The translations under genes and the position numbers were made by a program. 64,000 nt of DNA from Brevundimonas halotolerans (GTDB taxonomy: Bacteria; Pseudomonadota; Alphaproteobacteria; Caulobacterales; Caulobacteraceae), in contig NZ_QTTA01000005.1 in the NCBI RefSeq assembly GCF_003730275.1, positions 16,055 through 80,054 of the forward strand, in the 5' to 3' direction. The notes beneath the pieces were generated by a model that saw only the letters and a list, made by a program, of their open reading frames with translations, had not been told where the DNA came from and made no database searches. Of the stretch, positions 33,265 to 41,968 are shown in pieces; position 1 is the stretch's first letter, and each line of letters starts with the position of its first letter.

Positions 33265-34253
33265 TACAGCCCCTCAAACAGGGCCGTCGACAGATAGCGT
33301 TCGGCAAAGCTGGGGATGATTGTGACGATGGTCTTGCCCGCATTCTCGTCCAGCGCCGCCTGACGGAAGGCGGCGATCAGGGCGGCGCCCGAGCTGATAC
33401 CCCCGGTCAGCCCCTCCAGCCGGGCCGCTCGGCGCGCCATCTCGAACGCCTCGTCGTTTGACACCCGCTCGACCGCATCGATCACATCGCGGTCGACGAT
33501 CGAGGGGATGAATCCCGCCCCGATCCCCTGGATCTTGTGCGGTCCCGGTTCGCCGCCCGACAGGACCGGCGAGTCGGTGGGCTCGACGGCCACCATTCGC
33601 ACCGAGGGCTTCTTCGCCTTCAGAACCTGGCCGACGCCGGTGATGGTGCCTCCCGTGCCGACGCCGGCAATGACCATATCGACCGCGCCCGCCGTGTCGG
33701 CCCAGATCTCCTCGGCGGTCGAGACGCGGTGGATTTCGGGATTGGCCGGATTGTCGAACTGCCCCGGGGACACCGCCCCCGGTGTGCTCTCCAGCAGCTC
33801 CTGCGCCTTGGCGATCGCGCCCTTCATACCCTTGTCGGCGGGGGTCAGCACCAGCTCGGCCCCCAGCAGGGCCAGCATCTTGCGCCGCTCCATCGACATG
33901 CTCTCGGGCATGACCAACATCAGCCGATAACCCTTGGCCGCCGCCACAAACGCCAGGGCAATGCCGGTATTGCCGCTGGTCGGCTCGATCAACACTGCGC
34001 CGGGCGTCAACTTGCCGGCCTGCTCCAGGCCCTCAATCATCGCCAGACCGATCCGGTCCTTGACCGAACTCAGCGGGTTGAAGAACTCCAGCTTGGCCAG
34101 CACCCGGGCCTTGGGCTTCAGCTCGGCCGACAGGCGCGGCAACTCCACCAGCGGCGTGTTGCCGATGGTCTCGAGGATCGAACCATAGATCTTGCCCCGG
34201 CCCGCGCGGGCATGGCGGGACAGGTCGGGCGAGGCAGGCGTGGTACCGGTCAT
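33264..34253 (-). CDS. cysK: Cysteine synthase A (O-acetylserine sulfhydrylase)
   Basis: PLP enzyme forming cysteine from O-acetylserine and sulfide. The 329-residue protein has [12 protein letters not shown], the Schiff-base Lys65 in [11 protein letters not shown], the [15 protein letters not shown] substrate loop, [13 protein letters not shown] for PLP phosphate, and [10 protein letters not shown] with GISSGAA at the C-terminus. The longer N-terminus (about 20 residues before the core) is compatible with the annotated ATG. With cysQ at 51374 it is one of two sulfur-assimilation genes in the window. Confidence 0.95.
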   Translation of the reverse strand: MTGTTPASPDLSRHARAGRGKIYGSILETIGNTPLVELPRLSAELKPKARVLAKLEFFNPLSSVKDRIGLAMIEGLEQAGKLTPGAVLIEPTSGNTGIALAFVAAAKGYRLMLVMPESMSMERRKMLALLGAELVLTPADKGMKGAIAKAQELLESTPGAVSPGQFDNPANPEIHRVSTAEEIWADTAGAVDMVIAGVGTGGTITGVGQVLKAKKPSVRMVAVEPTDSPVLSGGEPGPHKIQGIGAGFIPSIVDRDVIDAVERVSNDEAFEMARRAARLEGLTGGISSGAALIAAFRQAALDENAGKTIVTIIPSFAERYLSTALFEGL

Positions 34254-34393
34254 GGGGGAGGTCTCCGGGTGGCTGTCAGCCTCTGAACATCAGGTCGATC
34301 CGCGCCCGCGCAAGGGTCAGGCCTGCAGAAAGGCGTTCGCTCGGCATTTCCGCGACTCATGGCACAGTGTTCGACGAACCATTCGCGCGTCGT

Positions 34394-34408
34394 TTAAGCG
34401 GCTGTTAA
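34394..34408 (+). promoter_or_regulatory. Canonical CtrA box TTAA-N7-TTAA upstream of fliI
   Basis: TTAA at 34394-34397 and 34405-34408 with exactly seven bases between (GCGGCTG), and a third TTAA at 34414. It ends 42 bases before the fliI start. This matches the class II flagellar promoters activated by CtrA in Caulobacter. Confidence 0.8.
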
Positions 34409-34450
34409 CCACGTTAACCGATCCCTGAGAGGCAGTTTCCGGGGCTTTCC

Positions 34451-35800
34451 TTGCATTCTCTCGTCGCCGCCGTTCAAGCCGTCGATCCCCTTGTCGTTAC
34501 CGGGAAGGTCGCGGGGGTGAGTGGCCTGCTGATCGAGTCACGTGGCGGACTGTCGCGTCTGGCCGTCGGGGCCCGGGCCGAGATCGACCGCCACGGTCGC
34601 CCGCCCCTGCCCGCCGAAGTGGTCGGATTTCGAGAGGCCAAGGCCCTGCTGATGCCCTTCGGCCCGGTCGAGGGCGTGGCCCCCGGCGCCGATATCCGCA
34701 TCGTCGAGTCGGCCAGCGTGGTGCGCCCCACCGCCGCCTGGCTGGGCCGCATCGTCAATGCCTTCGGAGAACCCATCGACGGCAAGGGCCCCCTGCCCTC
34801 GGGCCCCCGGGCCTATCCCCTGCGCGCCGCCCCGCCGCCGGCCCACACCCGCGGCCGGGTGGGAGAGCGCCTCGACACCGGCGTACGGGCGCTCGACGTC
34901 TTTGCCACCACCTGTCGCGGCCAGCGGATGGGCATTTTCGCCGGCTCCGGCGTCGGCAAGTCGGTGCTTCTGTCGATGCTGGCCCGCCGCGCCGAGTGCG
35001 ACGCGGTCGTCGTCGGCCTGATCGGCGAACGGGGCCGCGAGGTCCGCGAGTTCATCGAGGAAACCCTGGGGCCCGAGGGTCTGGCCCGCGCCATCGTCGT
35101 GGTCGCCACCTCGGACGAACCCGCCCTGACCCGCCGTCAGGCCGCCTATATGACCCTGGCCTGCGCCGAATACCTCCGCGATCAGGGCCAGCAGGTCCTG
35201 TGCCTGATGGACTCGGTGACCCGCTTTGCCATGGCCCAGCGCGAGATCGGCCTCGCCGCCGGGGAGCCTCCGACCACCAAGGGCTATACGCCCACCGTCT
35301 TTTCCGAACTGCCCAAGCTGCTGGAACGTGCCGGACCGGGCCCGATGCGATCCGACGGGCGTCCGACCGGGGCCATCACCGCCCTGTTCACCGTGTTGGT
35401 CGATGGCGGTGATCATGATGAGCCGATCGCCGATGCCGTACGCGGGATCCTCGACGGCCACATCGTCATGGACCGCAAGATCGCCGAGCGCGGCCGCTTC
35501 CCCGCCATCGATGTGCTGAAATCCGTCAGCCGGACCCTGCCGGGCTGCCAGACTCTGCCCGAGCGGGAGCTGAACAAGCGCGCCCGCCAGTGCCTCAGCG
35601 CCTATGCCAATATGGAAGAACTGATCAAGATCGGCGCCTATCGCGCCGGCGCCGATCCGATCACCGACCGCGCCATCGCCCTGAACCCGGCACTGGAAGG
35701 CTTCCTGTCGCAAACCCCCGAAGACGTCTGCGACATGGCGACCGCCTTTAGTCATCTGGAAAGCATTCTGAACCAAGGTCTCGCAGAGCGAGTGGAGTGA
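34451..35800 (+). CDS. fliI: Flagellar export ATPase FliI
   Basis: The 449-residue ATPase that energises the flagellar type III export apparatus. It has Walker [18 protein letters not shown], the [16 protein letters not shown] block, [20 protein letters not shown] (Walker B) and [18 protein letters not shown]. Translation starts at TTG: the N-terminus [14 protein letters not shown] aligns with known alphaproteobacterial FliI starts and no ATG is nearby. A CtrA box lies just upstream. Overall similarity to F1 beta subunits is excluded by the FliI-specific N-terminus and the fliJ neighbour. Confidence 0.95.
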   Translation: MHSLVAAVQAVDPLVVTGKVAGVSGLLIESRGGLSRLAVGARAEIDRHGRPPLPAEVVGFREAKALLMPFGPVEGVAPGADIRIVESASVVRPTAAWLGRIVNAFGEPIDGKGPLPSGPRAYPLRAAPPPAHTRGRVGERLDTGVRALDVFATTCRGQRMGIFAGSGVGKSVLLSMLARRAECDAVVVGLIGERGREVREFIEETLGPEGLARAIVVVATSDEPALTRRQAAYMTLACAEYLRDQGQQVLCLMDSVTRFAMAQREIGLAAGEPPTTKGYTPTVFSELPKLLERAGPGPMRSDGRPTGAITALFTVLVDGGDHDEPIADAVRGILDGHIVMDRKIAERGRFPAIDVLKSVSRTLPGCQTLPERELNKRARQCLSAYANMEELIKIGAYRAGADPITDRAIALNPALEGFLSQTPEDVCDMATAFSHLESILNQGLAERVE

Positions 35801-35804
35801 AGCC

Positions 35805-36212
35805 ATGACCACCTGGGCCCGGTCCCTGATCCGCATTTCGACCTATGAGGTCGAGACCCTGCAGAAACGTCTGGCCGAAATCGGCTCGCGCCGGGCCTCG
35901 GCCGAGATGCGACTGGCGGTTCTGGACGCCGAGGTCGAGATCGAGCGCGAACGCGCCCGGGCCGACGCCGAAGCTGGCATGCTGCTTCAGGCCTATCTGA
36001 ACGGCTGGAAGCACCGCAAATCGACCGTCGAGGCCGATCTCGGCGAACTCGAGGCCGAGGAAGAGGGCGCCCGCGACGCCCTGACCGGCGCCTTCGAGGA
36101 ACTCAAGAAGTTCGAACACGTGGCCGAGCTGTCCCGGCTGGAACGCCTCGCCGCCGCCGAACGCCGCGAATCCGCAGCCTTTGACGCGCTTGGCCTCAGG
36201 CGGCGTGCCTGA
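35805..36212 (+). CDS. fliJ: Flagellar export protein FliJ
   Basis: A 135-residue coiled-coil protein (long Glu/Arg/Ala heptads such as EVETLQKRLAEIGSRRASAE and EADLGELEAEEEGARDALTG), the expected partner of FliI in the export gate. It starts four bases after fliI. Sequence is low in distinctive motifs, so the call rests on size, coiled-coil character and position after fliI. The 3' end overlaps the next gene's GTG start by eight bases. Confidence 0.88.
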   Translation: MTTWARSLIRISTYEVETLQKRLAEIGSRRASAEMRLAVLDAEVEIERERARADAEAGMLLQAYLNGWKHRKSTVEADLGELEAEEEGARDALTGAFEELKKFEHVAELSRLERLAAAERRESAAFDALGLRRRA

Positions 36213-37272
36213 TTTTCGACTGACCCGCCGGCATCTGCTGGCCTCGCCGCTGGCGCTTTCCGCCTGTGGCAGCGCCCCCTCGACTCCACCCCTTGGCCCG
36301 GTGCGCCCGCTCAAGGATCTGACGACCGTCCCCGTCGGGGTGTGCGGCATGTCGGGCCAGTTCGACGACGCGGGCTGGCGCCGGGTGGTCCTGACCCACT
36401 TCTCCCAGTTCACGCCCGAGTGGGAAATGAAGATGGAGGCGATCCTGCGGCCCGACCGCAGCCTCGACTTCACCCTCGCCGACCGGTGTGCGGACTTTGC
36501 CACGGACAACGGCCTGCGCCTGCACGGCCATGCCCTCGTCTGGTATTCGCAAGGCGCTGAGCCCTTCGCCGGGCTGGATCGCAAGACCTTCGCCGCAGAC
36601 TATGACCGCTACATCCGCGAGGTCACCGCGCGCTACCGGGGCCGCGCCGTCGGCTGGGATGTGGTCAATGAGGCCGTGGCCGAGGACGGCAATGGTCTGC
36701 GCTCCCACCACTGGTCAGAGAGACTGGGCGAGATCGACCACATCCGCCGCGCCTTTGACGTCGCCCACGAGGCGGATCCCGAAGCCCTGCTGTTCCTCAA
36801 CGACTACAATCTGGAAAACCTGCCGCGAAAGGGCGCGACCTTCCTGAACCTGGTCGAGAAACTGCTGAAGGCCGGCACCCCGCTGGGCGGCATCGGCAGC
36901 CAGTCGCACCTCGATATCGAAATCGCCGAGGGCCAGATCACCACCTTCATGCGCGACGCGGCCGAGTTTGGCCTGCCGATCCATGTGTCGGAGCTGGATG
37001 CCTCGCTTCGTTCCGACCGCCGCGTGGACCTTCGCAGCCCCGCCGACCGTCAGGCCCAGCAGACCGCCCGCGTTACCGAACTGGCCGAGGCCTTCACAGC
37101 CCTGCCCCCGGCCCAGCAATATGCCTTCACCGTCTGGGGCGCGCGCGACACCGACAGCTGGCTCAGGCGGGATGATCGCGACGATGGCCGGGACAGCCCG
37201 CTGCTGTTCGACGCCTCGGGCATGGCGACGCCCCTCTATGACGCCGTCGCCGGTCCGCTTGGATCAGGCTGA
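36205..37272 (+). CDS. GH10 endo-beta-1,4-xylanase lipoprotein
   Basis: A 355-residue glycoside hydrolase family 10 enzyme that cleaves xylan. Export leader VPDFRLTRRHLLASPLALSA ends in a lipobox with Cys21. Catalytic acid/base Glu156 in WDVVNEAV and nucleophile Glu263 in HVSELDAS are both present, as are TPEWEMKME, LHGHALVWYSQ and FTVWGARDTDSWL. I chose the GTG at 36205; it overlaps fliJ, so this gene is probably read through from the flagellar operon. It is convergent with, and overlaps by nine bases, the GH3 gene. Confidence 0.92.
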   Translation: MPDFRLTRRHLLASPLALSACGSAPSTPPLGPVRPLKDLTTVPVGVCGMSGQFDDAGWRRVVLTHFSQFTPEWEMKMEAILRPDRSLDFTLADRCADFATDNGLRLHGHALVWYSQGAEPFAGLDRKTFAADYDRYIREVTARYRGRAVGWDVVNEAVAEDGNGLRSHHWSERLGEIDHIRRAFDVAHEADPEALLFLNDYNLENLPRKGATFLNLVEKLLKAGTPLGGIGSQSHLDIEIAEGQITTFMRDAAEFGLPIHVSELDASLRSDRRVDLRSPADRQAQQTARVTELAEAFTALPPAQQYAFTVWGARDTDSWLRRDDRDDGRDSPLLFDASGMATPLYDAVAGPLGSG

Positions 37273-39534
37273 CGCGGGCGCCAGCAGCTCGAACGTGCCT
37301 TCCAGTCCGCTCTCGGCATTCGGGCCGATCCAGACCGTGAACCGTCCCGGCTCGACCGTCCACAGATGGTCACGTCCCACAAACATCAGATCGCGCCGCG
37401 TCAGGGTGAACCGCACGCGGGCACTCTGGCCGGGCTTCAGCCGCACGCGCTGGAATCCCTTCAGCTGGCGGATCGGCCGGGTCACGCTGGCTGCGCGGTC
37501 GTGGATGTACAGCTGGGCCAGTTCCTCGGCGACGCGGTCGCCCCGGTTGGTGATCGTGGCCGACACCTCCAGCTCGCCCTGCCAGGCTAGCTGGCCTTCG
37601 CCCACGTCCAGCCCTTCATAGACCGGATCGCCATAGGTCAGGCCGTGCCCGAACGGCCAGGCGGCCGTGTTCAGCGTCTCCCGATAGCGGGCCTTGAACT
37701 CCTCTCTGGGCTCCAGCGACAGCGGCGGGCGCCCCGTGACCTTGCGGTCATAGTGGAACGGCGATTGGCCCGTGTGGTGGGGAAAGCTGATCGGCAGGCG
37801 TCCGGTCGGCTCATGATCGCCGAACAGCACATCGGCCAGGGCATGGCCGGTCTCGACCCCCAGGAACCAGCCCACGACCAGACCCCGCGCCGCCTTCGCG
37901 GTCTCGTCCAGAACCAGCGCCCGGCCGCACTTCAGCACCAGCACCACCGGCTTGCCGACCGCCATCACGGCCGCGATCAGGTCCCGCTGCGGCTCCGGGA
38001 TACAGACATCGACGCGCGACTGGGCCTCGCCCGACATGCGCTCGCCCTCGCCGACCACCATGACCACGACGTCGGCCGCGTGGGCCGCCTTGACCGCCGC
38101 CTCGATCCCGCCCTGCAACGGACCTTCGGCCTCGCAGCCCCGCACCACCGTCAGCCGCGCCGGATCGTCCATCGCCGCGCGGAAGCCCTCGTCGACCGGC
38201 ACGGCATAGGCCGGATCGCCGAACAGCACCCACGGCCCGTTCAGATGCTCGCGCCCCTCGGCGAACGGCCCGATCAGGGCGATCCGGTCCGACCGCCTGA
38301 GCGGCAGCACCCCACCCTCATTCTTCAGCAGCACAATCGACTTCCGGCCGGCCTCACGCGCCAGCTCCCGGTGGCGGGGCTGATCATTCGCCTCGACCCG
38401 CTCCGGGGCCAGCCGGCCATAAGGGTCCTCGAACAGGCCCAGCGCCGCCTTCAGCTCCAGCACCCGCCGCACCGACACATCAACATCGGCCTCGGCGATC
38501 GCGCCCGACCGCACCAGATCGGGCAGATGCAGCGCATAAAGATTGCTGCTCATGCTCATGTCGACCCCGCCCAGAAAGGCCAGCCGCGCCGCGTCCCGCT
38601 CATCCTCGGCCAGGCCGTGGGCGATCAGCTCAAAGTCCCCGGTGTAGTCCGAGACGACAAACCCCTCGAACCCCCACTCGCCGCGCAGCACATCCTTCAT
38701 CAGCCAGGGATTGGCATGGGCCGGAACGCCCGCGACATCATTGAAAGCCGCCATGGTCGACAGGGCGCCCGCGTCAAACGCGGCCTGGAACGCCGGGAAG
38801 TGGATTTCGCGCAGGGTCCGCTCGGACACGTCCACGCTGTTGTAGTCCAGCCCCCCGGCCCCGGCGCCGTAGCCCGCCAGATGCTTGGGCGTGGCCAGCA
38901 TGGCCCCGGCGTCGGACAGACCCGCTTCGCCCTGGAACCCTTCGACCCGGGCGACCGCCAGGGTGCACCCCAGCAGCACATCTTCGCCCGCGCCCTCGAC
39001 CCCCCGGCCCCAGCGGGCATCGCGCGAGATGTCGACCATGGGCGCGAAATTCCACGCCAGACCCACGGCCGTGGCCTCTTCCGCCGCCGCGCGCGCCGTC
39101 CGCTTCGCCAGATCGGCGTCAAAGGCTGCCGCCTCGGCCAGCGGCACCGGAAAGATGGTGCGGAAGCCATGGATCACATCGGCCGCGAACAACAGCGGAA
39201 TGCCCAGCCGCGACTCCTCGACCGCCACCGTCTGCATGCGCCGGTGCCAGTCGGCCGAATCCCCGTTGAACACGGCGCCCAGACGACCCTCGCGCACCGC
39301 CTGCGCCTGTTCCTCGATCGATCCGGGAACAGCCGCCGGATTGGCGGCATTGGCCGGAGCGGGCGCCAACGCCGCCGGCATGATGGTCAGCTGCCCCGCC
39401 TTTTCCTCCAGCGTCATGGCGGCGATCAGCGCCTCGATCCGCTCGGCCGCCGTCGTCGCGCGTCCCGCCCCGTCAGGCCGGATCGCCTCACCGGACAGGC
39501 GGGCTTCGGACGGTTTGGGCGCAGGGGAAGACAT
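37264..39534 (-). CDS. GH3 beta-glucosidase/beta-xylosidase
   Basis: A 756-residue three-domain GH3 enzyme. The N-terminal barrel has the nucleophile Asp in GFEGFVVSDYTGDFEL; the second domain has VVMVVGEGERMSGEAQSR, where the acid/base lies; a fibronectin-III-like C-terminus (ATITNRGDRVAEELAQLYI, RVRFTLTRRDLMF) completes it. No export signal is visible, so it may act on imported oligosaccharides. I chose the ATG at 39534 because an operator palindrome occupies the upstream codons of the longer frame. Paired with the GH10 gene it fits xylo-oligosaccharide use; glucosidase versus xylosidase cannot be settled from sequence. Confidence 0.9.
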   Translation of the reverse strand: MSSPAPKPSEARLSGEAIRPDGAGRATTAAERIEALIAAMTLEEKAGQLTIMPAALAPAPANAANPAAVPGSIEEQAQAVREGRLGAVFNGDSADWHRRMQTVAVEESRLGIPLLFAADVIHGFRTIFPVPLAEAAAFDADLAKRTARAAAEEATAVGLAWNFAPMVDISRDARWGRGVEGAGEDVLLGCTLAVARVEGFQGEAGLSDAGAMLATPKHLAGYGAGAGGLDYNSVDVSERTLREIHFPAFQAAFDAGALSTMAAFNDVAGVPAHANPWLMKDVLRGEWGFEGFVVSDYTGDFELIAHGLAEDERDAARLAFLGGVDMSMSSNLYALHLPDLVRSGAIAEADVDVSVRRVLELKAALGLFEDPYGRLAPERVEANDQPRHRELAREAGRKSIVLLKNEGGVLPLRRSDRIALIGPFAEGREHLNGPWVLFGDPAYAVPVDEGFRAAMDDPARLTVVRGCEAEGPLQGGIEAAVKAAHAADVVVMVVGEGERMSGEAQSRVDVCIPEPQRDLIAAVMAVGKPVVLVLKCGRALVLDETAKAARGLVVGWFLGVETGHALADVLFGDHEPTGRLPISFPHHTGQSPFHYDRKVTGRPPLSLEPREEFKARYRETLNTAAWPFGHGLTYGDPVYEGLDVGEGQLAWQGELEVSATITNRGDRVAEELAQLYIHDRAASVTRPIRQLKGFQRVRLKPGQSARVRFTLTRRDLMFVGRDHLWTVEPGRFTVWIGPNAESGLEGTFELLAPASA

Positions 39535-39550
39535 CAGTCGGGGGTCTCGC

Positions 39551-39566
39551 GTGTAATCGGTTACAC
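39551..39566. promoter_or_regulatory. LacI-type operator upstream of the GH3 gene
   Basis: GTGTAATCGGTTACAC is palindromic except for its centre and resembles operators of LacI-family sugar repressors (TGTAACCGNTTACA type). It ends 17 bases upstream of the chosen ATG. No LacI-type regulator gene is in the window. Confidence 0.6.
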
Positions 39567-39663
39567 CGTCATAGCCGAGACGGTCGCACACTCAAACCGT
39601 CCGGGCCAGACGCCCTGGGGAAAAGCGCACCGGACGCCCCGTCAGGACGGTCGCCTCACGCAC

Positions 39664-39694
39664 AAAAACGCCCGCCAGTGTCCCGGCGGGCGTC
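39664..39694 (-). terminator. Intrinsic terminator of ctrA
   Basis: ACGCCCGCC (39668-39676) and GGCGGGCGT (39685-39693) form a 9-base stem with an 8-base loop. On the minus strand it is followed by TTTTT, a strong intrinsic terminator 25 bases after the ctrA stop. Confidence 0.88.
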
Positions 39695-39718
39695 TTCATG
39701 TTGCGGTGTCCTAACCGA

Positions 39719-40426
39719 TCAGGCTGCGGCGCTGACCGAGCCGGTGCCTTCCTGCGGGTCGCGCAGCACATAGCCGCGGCCCCAGACGGTTTCGATATAG
39801 TGTTTGCCGTTCGCCGCGGTCGCCAGCTTCTTGCGCAGCTTGCAGATGAAGACGTCAATGATCTTCAGCTCGGGCTCGTCCATGCCGCCGTACAGGTGGT
39901 TCAGGAACATTTCCTTGGTCAGGGTGGTCCCCTTGCGGAGCGAGAGCAGCTCCAGCATCTGGTATTCCTTGCCCGTCAGGTGCACGCGGTGACCGTCGAC
40001 CTCGACCGTCTTGGCGTCCAGGTTCACGGCGATCTCGCCGGTGTGGATGATGGCCTGGGCATGCCCCTTCGAGCGACGCACCACGGCGTGCACGCGGGCG
40101 ACCAGTTCGTCCTTGTGGAAGGGCTTGGTCATATAGTCGTCGGCGCCGCCGCCAAACGTCTTGACCTTGGTCTCGATCTCGCTGGTTCCGGACAGGATCA
40201 TTACCGGCGTATTGACCTTGCCCACGCGCAGCTGCCGCAGAACCTCGATGCCATTCATGTCGGGCAGGTTCAGGTCCAGCAGGATCAGGTCGTAATCGTA
40301 GATCTTGCCCAGATCGATGCCTTCCTCACCCAGATCGGTGGTGTAGACATTGAAGCCCTCAGACTTGAGCATAAGCTCAATGCTCTGGGCTGTAGCGTGA
40401 TCGTCTTCAATCAACAGGACGCGCAT
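39719..40426 (-). CDS. ctrA: Cell-cycle master regulator CtrA
   Basis: A 235-residue OmpR-type response regulator, near-identical in layout to Caulobacter CtrA. The receiver carries [20 protein letters not shown], phosphoacceptor Asp51 in [13 protein letters not shown] and the KPFHKDE block. The winged-helix domain contains [20 protein letters not shown] and [20 protein letters not shown]. The Ala-Ala C-terminus is typical of ClpXP-degraded CtrA. It controls flagellar, chemotaxis and, in several alphaproteobacteria, GTA genes through the CckA-ChpT relay; chpT is at 52240. It is divergent from the gafYZ-like pair. Confidence 0.98.
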   Translation of the reverse strand: MRVLLIEDDHATAQSIELMLKSEGFNVYTTDLGEEGIDLGKIYDYDLILLDLNLPDMNGIEVLRQLRVGKVNTPVMILSGTSEIETKVKTFGGGADDYMTKPFHKDELVARVHAVVRRSKGHAQAIIHTGEIAVNLDAKTVEVDGHRVHLTGKEYQMLELLSLRKGTTLTKEMFLNHLYGGMDEPELKIIDVFICKLRKKLATAANGKHYIETVWGRGYVLRDPQEGTGSVSAAA

Positions 40427-40495
40427 GTGTGCCCCTCCGCGGCAAAGCTTGACTATGGCCCTGTCGCTGCACGCACAGGTAACCTTGTTCCCACG

Positions 40496-40587
40496 TTAAC
40501 GGTTCAAAACCTTAAGAACAGTTAACGCCACTCCATTGAGGCGAATCGTAGGCTGATTTGCGAATCGCCGTCGAGAGTCCGTGAGTC
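40496..40587 (-). promoter_or_regulatory. ctrA promoter region: GANTC cluster and TTAA elements
   Basis: Four GANTC sites (40543 GAATC, 40562 GAATC, 40575 GAGTC, 40583 GAGTC) lie within 45 bases upstream of ctrA, and three TTAA half-sites (40496, 40512, 40522) lie closer to the gene. GANTC is the CcrM methylation site that GcrA uses for cell-cycle control of ctrA, and TTAA the CtrA half-site used in autoregulation. GGAGGGG precedes the ctrA ATG. Confidence 0.65.
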
Positions 40588-40726
40588 AAGACGACGATAT
40601 TTCTTTGCCGACGCGATCAAAACGCCTGCTGCCGGGCCCCGACAGCGGCCAGCCGGGGCCTCCAGGTCGCCAATCCCGCAACCTGCGATCCCGCTTCGCG
40701 TCGGCCCCTACGTCCCATTCTGACGT

Positions 40727-40740
40727 TTAACAGGTATTAA
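40727..40740 (+). promoter_or_regulatory. TTAA-N6-TTAA element upstream of the gafY-like gene
   Basis: TTAA at 40727-40730 and 40737-40740, separated by six bases, 64 bases upstream of the gafY-like ATG. The spacing is one short of the CtrA consensus. The remaining 40427-40803 intergenic DNA holds the ctrA promoter and no gene. Confidence 0.35.
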
Positions 40741-40803
40741 TTCCTATCTCGACCGGGCGCGGCCTCATCCTTCCGGTCTGTTCCCCGAGAGAAAGGATTA
40801 GCC

Positions 40804-41160
40804 ATGCCCCGCTCCTACCGCGTTCCCGTCACCGAAGCCGACCGCATCCGTGCGGGACTGGCACTTCATCTGGTTGCCGCCTGCACCGGCGTCAGCGCTG
40901 AACAGATGGCCGGCACCGATCGCCTGCCGCCCCCGGCGTGCCGGGCCCGTTGGCTGGCCTTCTATCTGGCCCATGTGGCCTATGGCTGGCCGCTGGAGCG
41001 TGTCGGTCATGCCTACGGCGTCAACCGCGCGACGGTCGCCGGCGCCTGCCGCTGGGCCGAGGATGCGCGCGACCGCCCGGCCCTCGACGCCCTGCTCGAC
41101 AGGCTGGAAGACTTCACCCGCACCCTGCTGGGTGACGCGCCCGTGGTCCTGCCGCGATGA
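40804..41160 (+). CDS. gafY: DnaA-like HTH protein, probable GTA activator GafY
   Basis: A 118-residue protein with a DnaA domain IV-like helix-turn-helix (FYLAHVAYGWPLERVGHAYG, VNRATVAGACRWAEDARD). In RcGTA the activator GafA has a DnaA-like HTH region, and in Caulobacter that activator is split into GafY and GafZ. The size, fold and operon with a DUF6456 protein fit GafY. AAAGGA precedes the ATG. It shares a divergent control region with ctrA. Naming rests on domain architecture and context; a general DnaA-paralogue regulator is the alternative. Confidence 0.7.
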   Translation: MPRSYRVPVTEADRIRAGLALHLVAACTGVSAEQMAGTDRLPPPACRARWLAFYLAHVAYGWPLERVGHAYGVNRATVAGACRWAEDARDRPALDALLDRLEDFTRTLLGDAPVVLPR

Positions 41161-41873
41161 GCCTGCGCACCGACCGCGCCCGCCGCCTGCTGCTCGACAA
41201 GGGCGGCTGGATCGAGGCCACCACGCCGGGGGTCTACGTCCTGCGTATCCTGCCGGACCGCCGCGCCCGGGTCGTGCTGCGACTGGACGAAAGCGAGTTC
41301 ACCGCCCTGGCCCGCGACCCGGGCCTCGCGGTGCGCAAGGGCGGCGGCTTTCAGGCCCGCCGGGCCGCAGGGGCCAACCGCCCGGGTCCGGCTGGCGGAG
41401 CCCCCGGCCGGATCGACGCGATCCAGACCCGCACCCTGCCCGACGGCGCCACCCTGCCGGTGCGGGTCAATCTGGGCGACAGCGCCATCGCCTGGCTGGC
41501 GCGGCGCAAGGATGCCGCCGGGCGTCCCTGGCTGACCCCGACCGAGGTCGCCGCAGGCTTGCGCCTGACCCGCGATGCCGAACTGGCCATGAAAGGTCCC
41601 TCCCTGACCCAGAGGTGGGACGCCCTGCCCCGCTCCGGCGCCGGCACCGCCGCCCGGGTCGAGCCCGGCGATGCCAGCCTCGCCGCCGGTCGCCGGGTGG
41701 CCCGCGCCCTTGAGGCTGCCGGACCCCGCCTCGCGCCAATGCTCGAGGCGGTCTGCATTCGCAGCTCCGCCCTCCAGGCCGCCGAGGGCCAACTCGGCCT
41801 CCGCCGCCGTCAGGGCAAGACTGTCCTCAAACACGCCCTGCAGGCGCTGGCCGAGCACTATGGAACGGGGTGA
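41157..41873 (+). CDS. gafZ: DUF6456 protein, probable GTA activator GafZ
   Basis: A 238-residue protein with a C-terminal DUF6456 domain (SAIAWLARRKDAAGRPWLTP, TEVAAGLRLTRDAELAM, SLTQRWDAL, KTVLKHALQALAEHY). The last part resembles a sigma region-4-like helical DNA-binding element, as described for the C-terminal half of GafA. The N-terminus (RRLLLDKGGWIEATTPGVYV) is a separate small domain. It starts in an ATGA overlap with gafY. As partner of GafY it would recruit RNA polymerase to the GTA promoter. The assignment is inferred from domain content. Confidence 0.68.
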   Translation: MSLRTDRARRLLLDKGGWIEATTPGVYVLRILPDRRARVVLRLDESEFTALARDPGLAVRKGGGFQARRAAGANRPGPAGGAPGRIDAIQTRTLPDGATLPVRVNLGDSAIAWLARRKDAAGRPWLTPTEVAAGLRLTRDAELAMKGPSLTQRWDALPRSGAGTAARVEPGDASLAAGRRVARALEAAGPRLAPMLEAVCIRSSALQAAEGQLGLRRRQGKTVLKHALQALAEHYGTG

Positions 41874-41888
41874 GGTGCAGGGTGGCGT

Positions 41889-41924
41889 TTCAGACGGTTC
41901 AGACTATTCAGACGGTTCAGACGG
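41889..41924. repeat. Tandem 9-base repeat, four copies
   Basis: TTCAGACGG, TTCAGACTA, TTCAGACGG, TTCAGACGG in tandem between gafZ and sufE. It is a slippage-prone microsatellite with no known role. Confidence 0.75.
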
Positions 41925-41968
41925 TTCTTTTTCATCGTCTGGTTTGCCCGCCCCCAGCCACCGGCGGC

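Noticed and set aside
34355..34375. Sigma-54 promoter (TGGCAC) before fliI
   Set aside because: The -12 element TTGC is missing at the right spacing; the CtrA box explains the region better.
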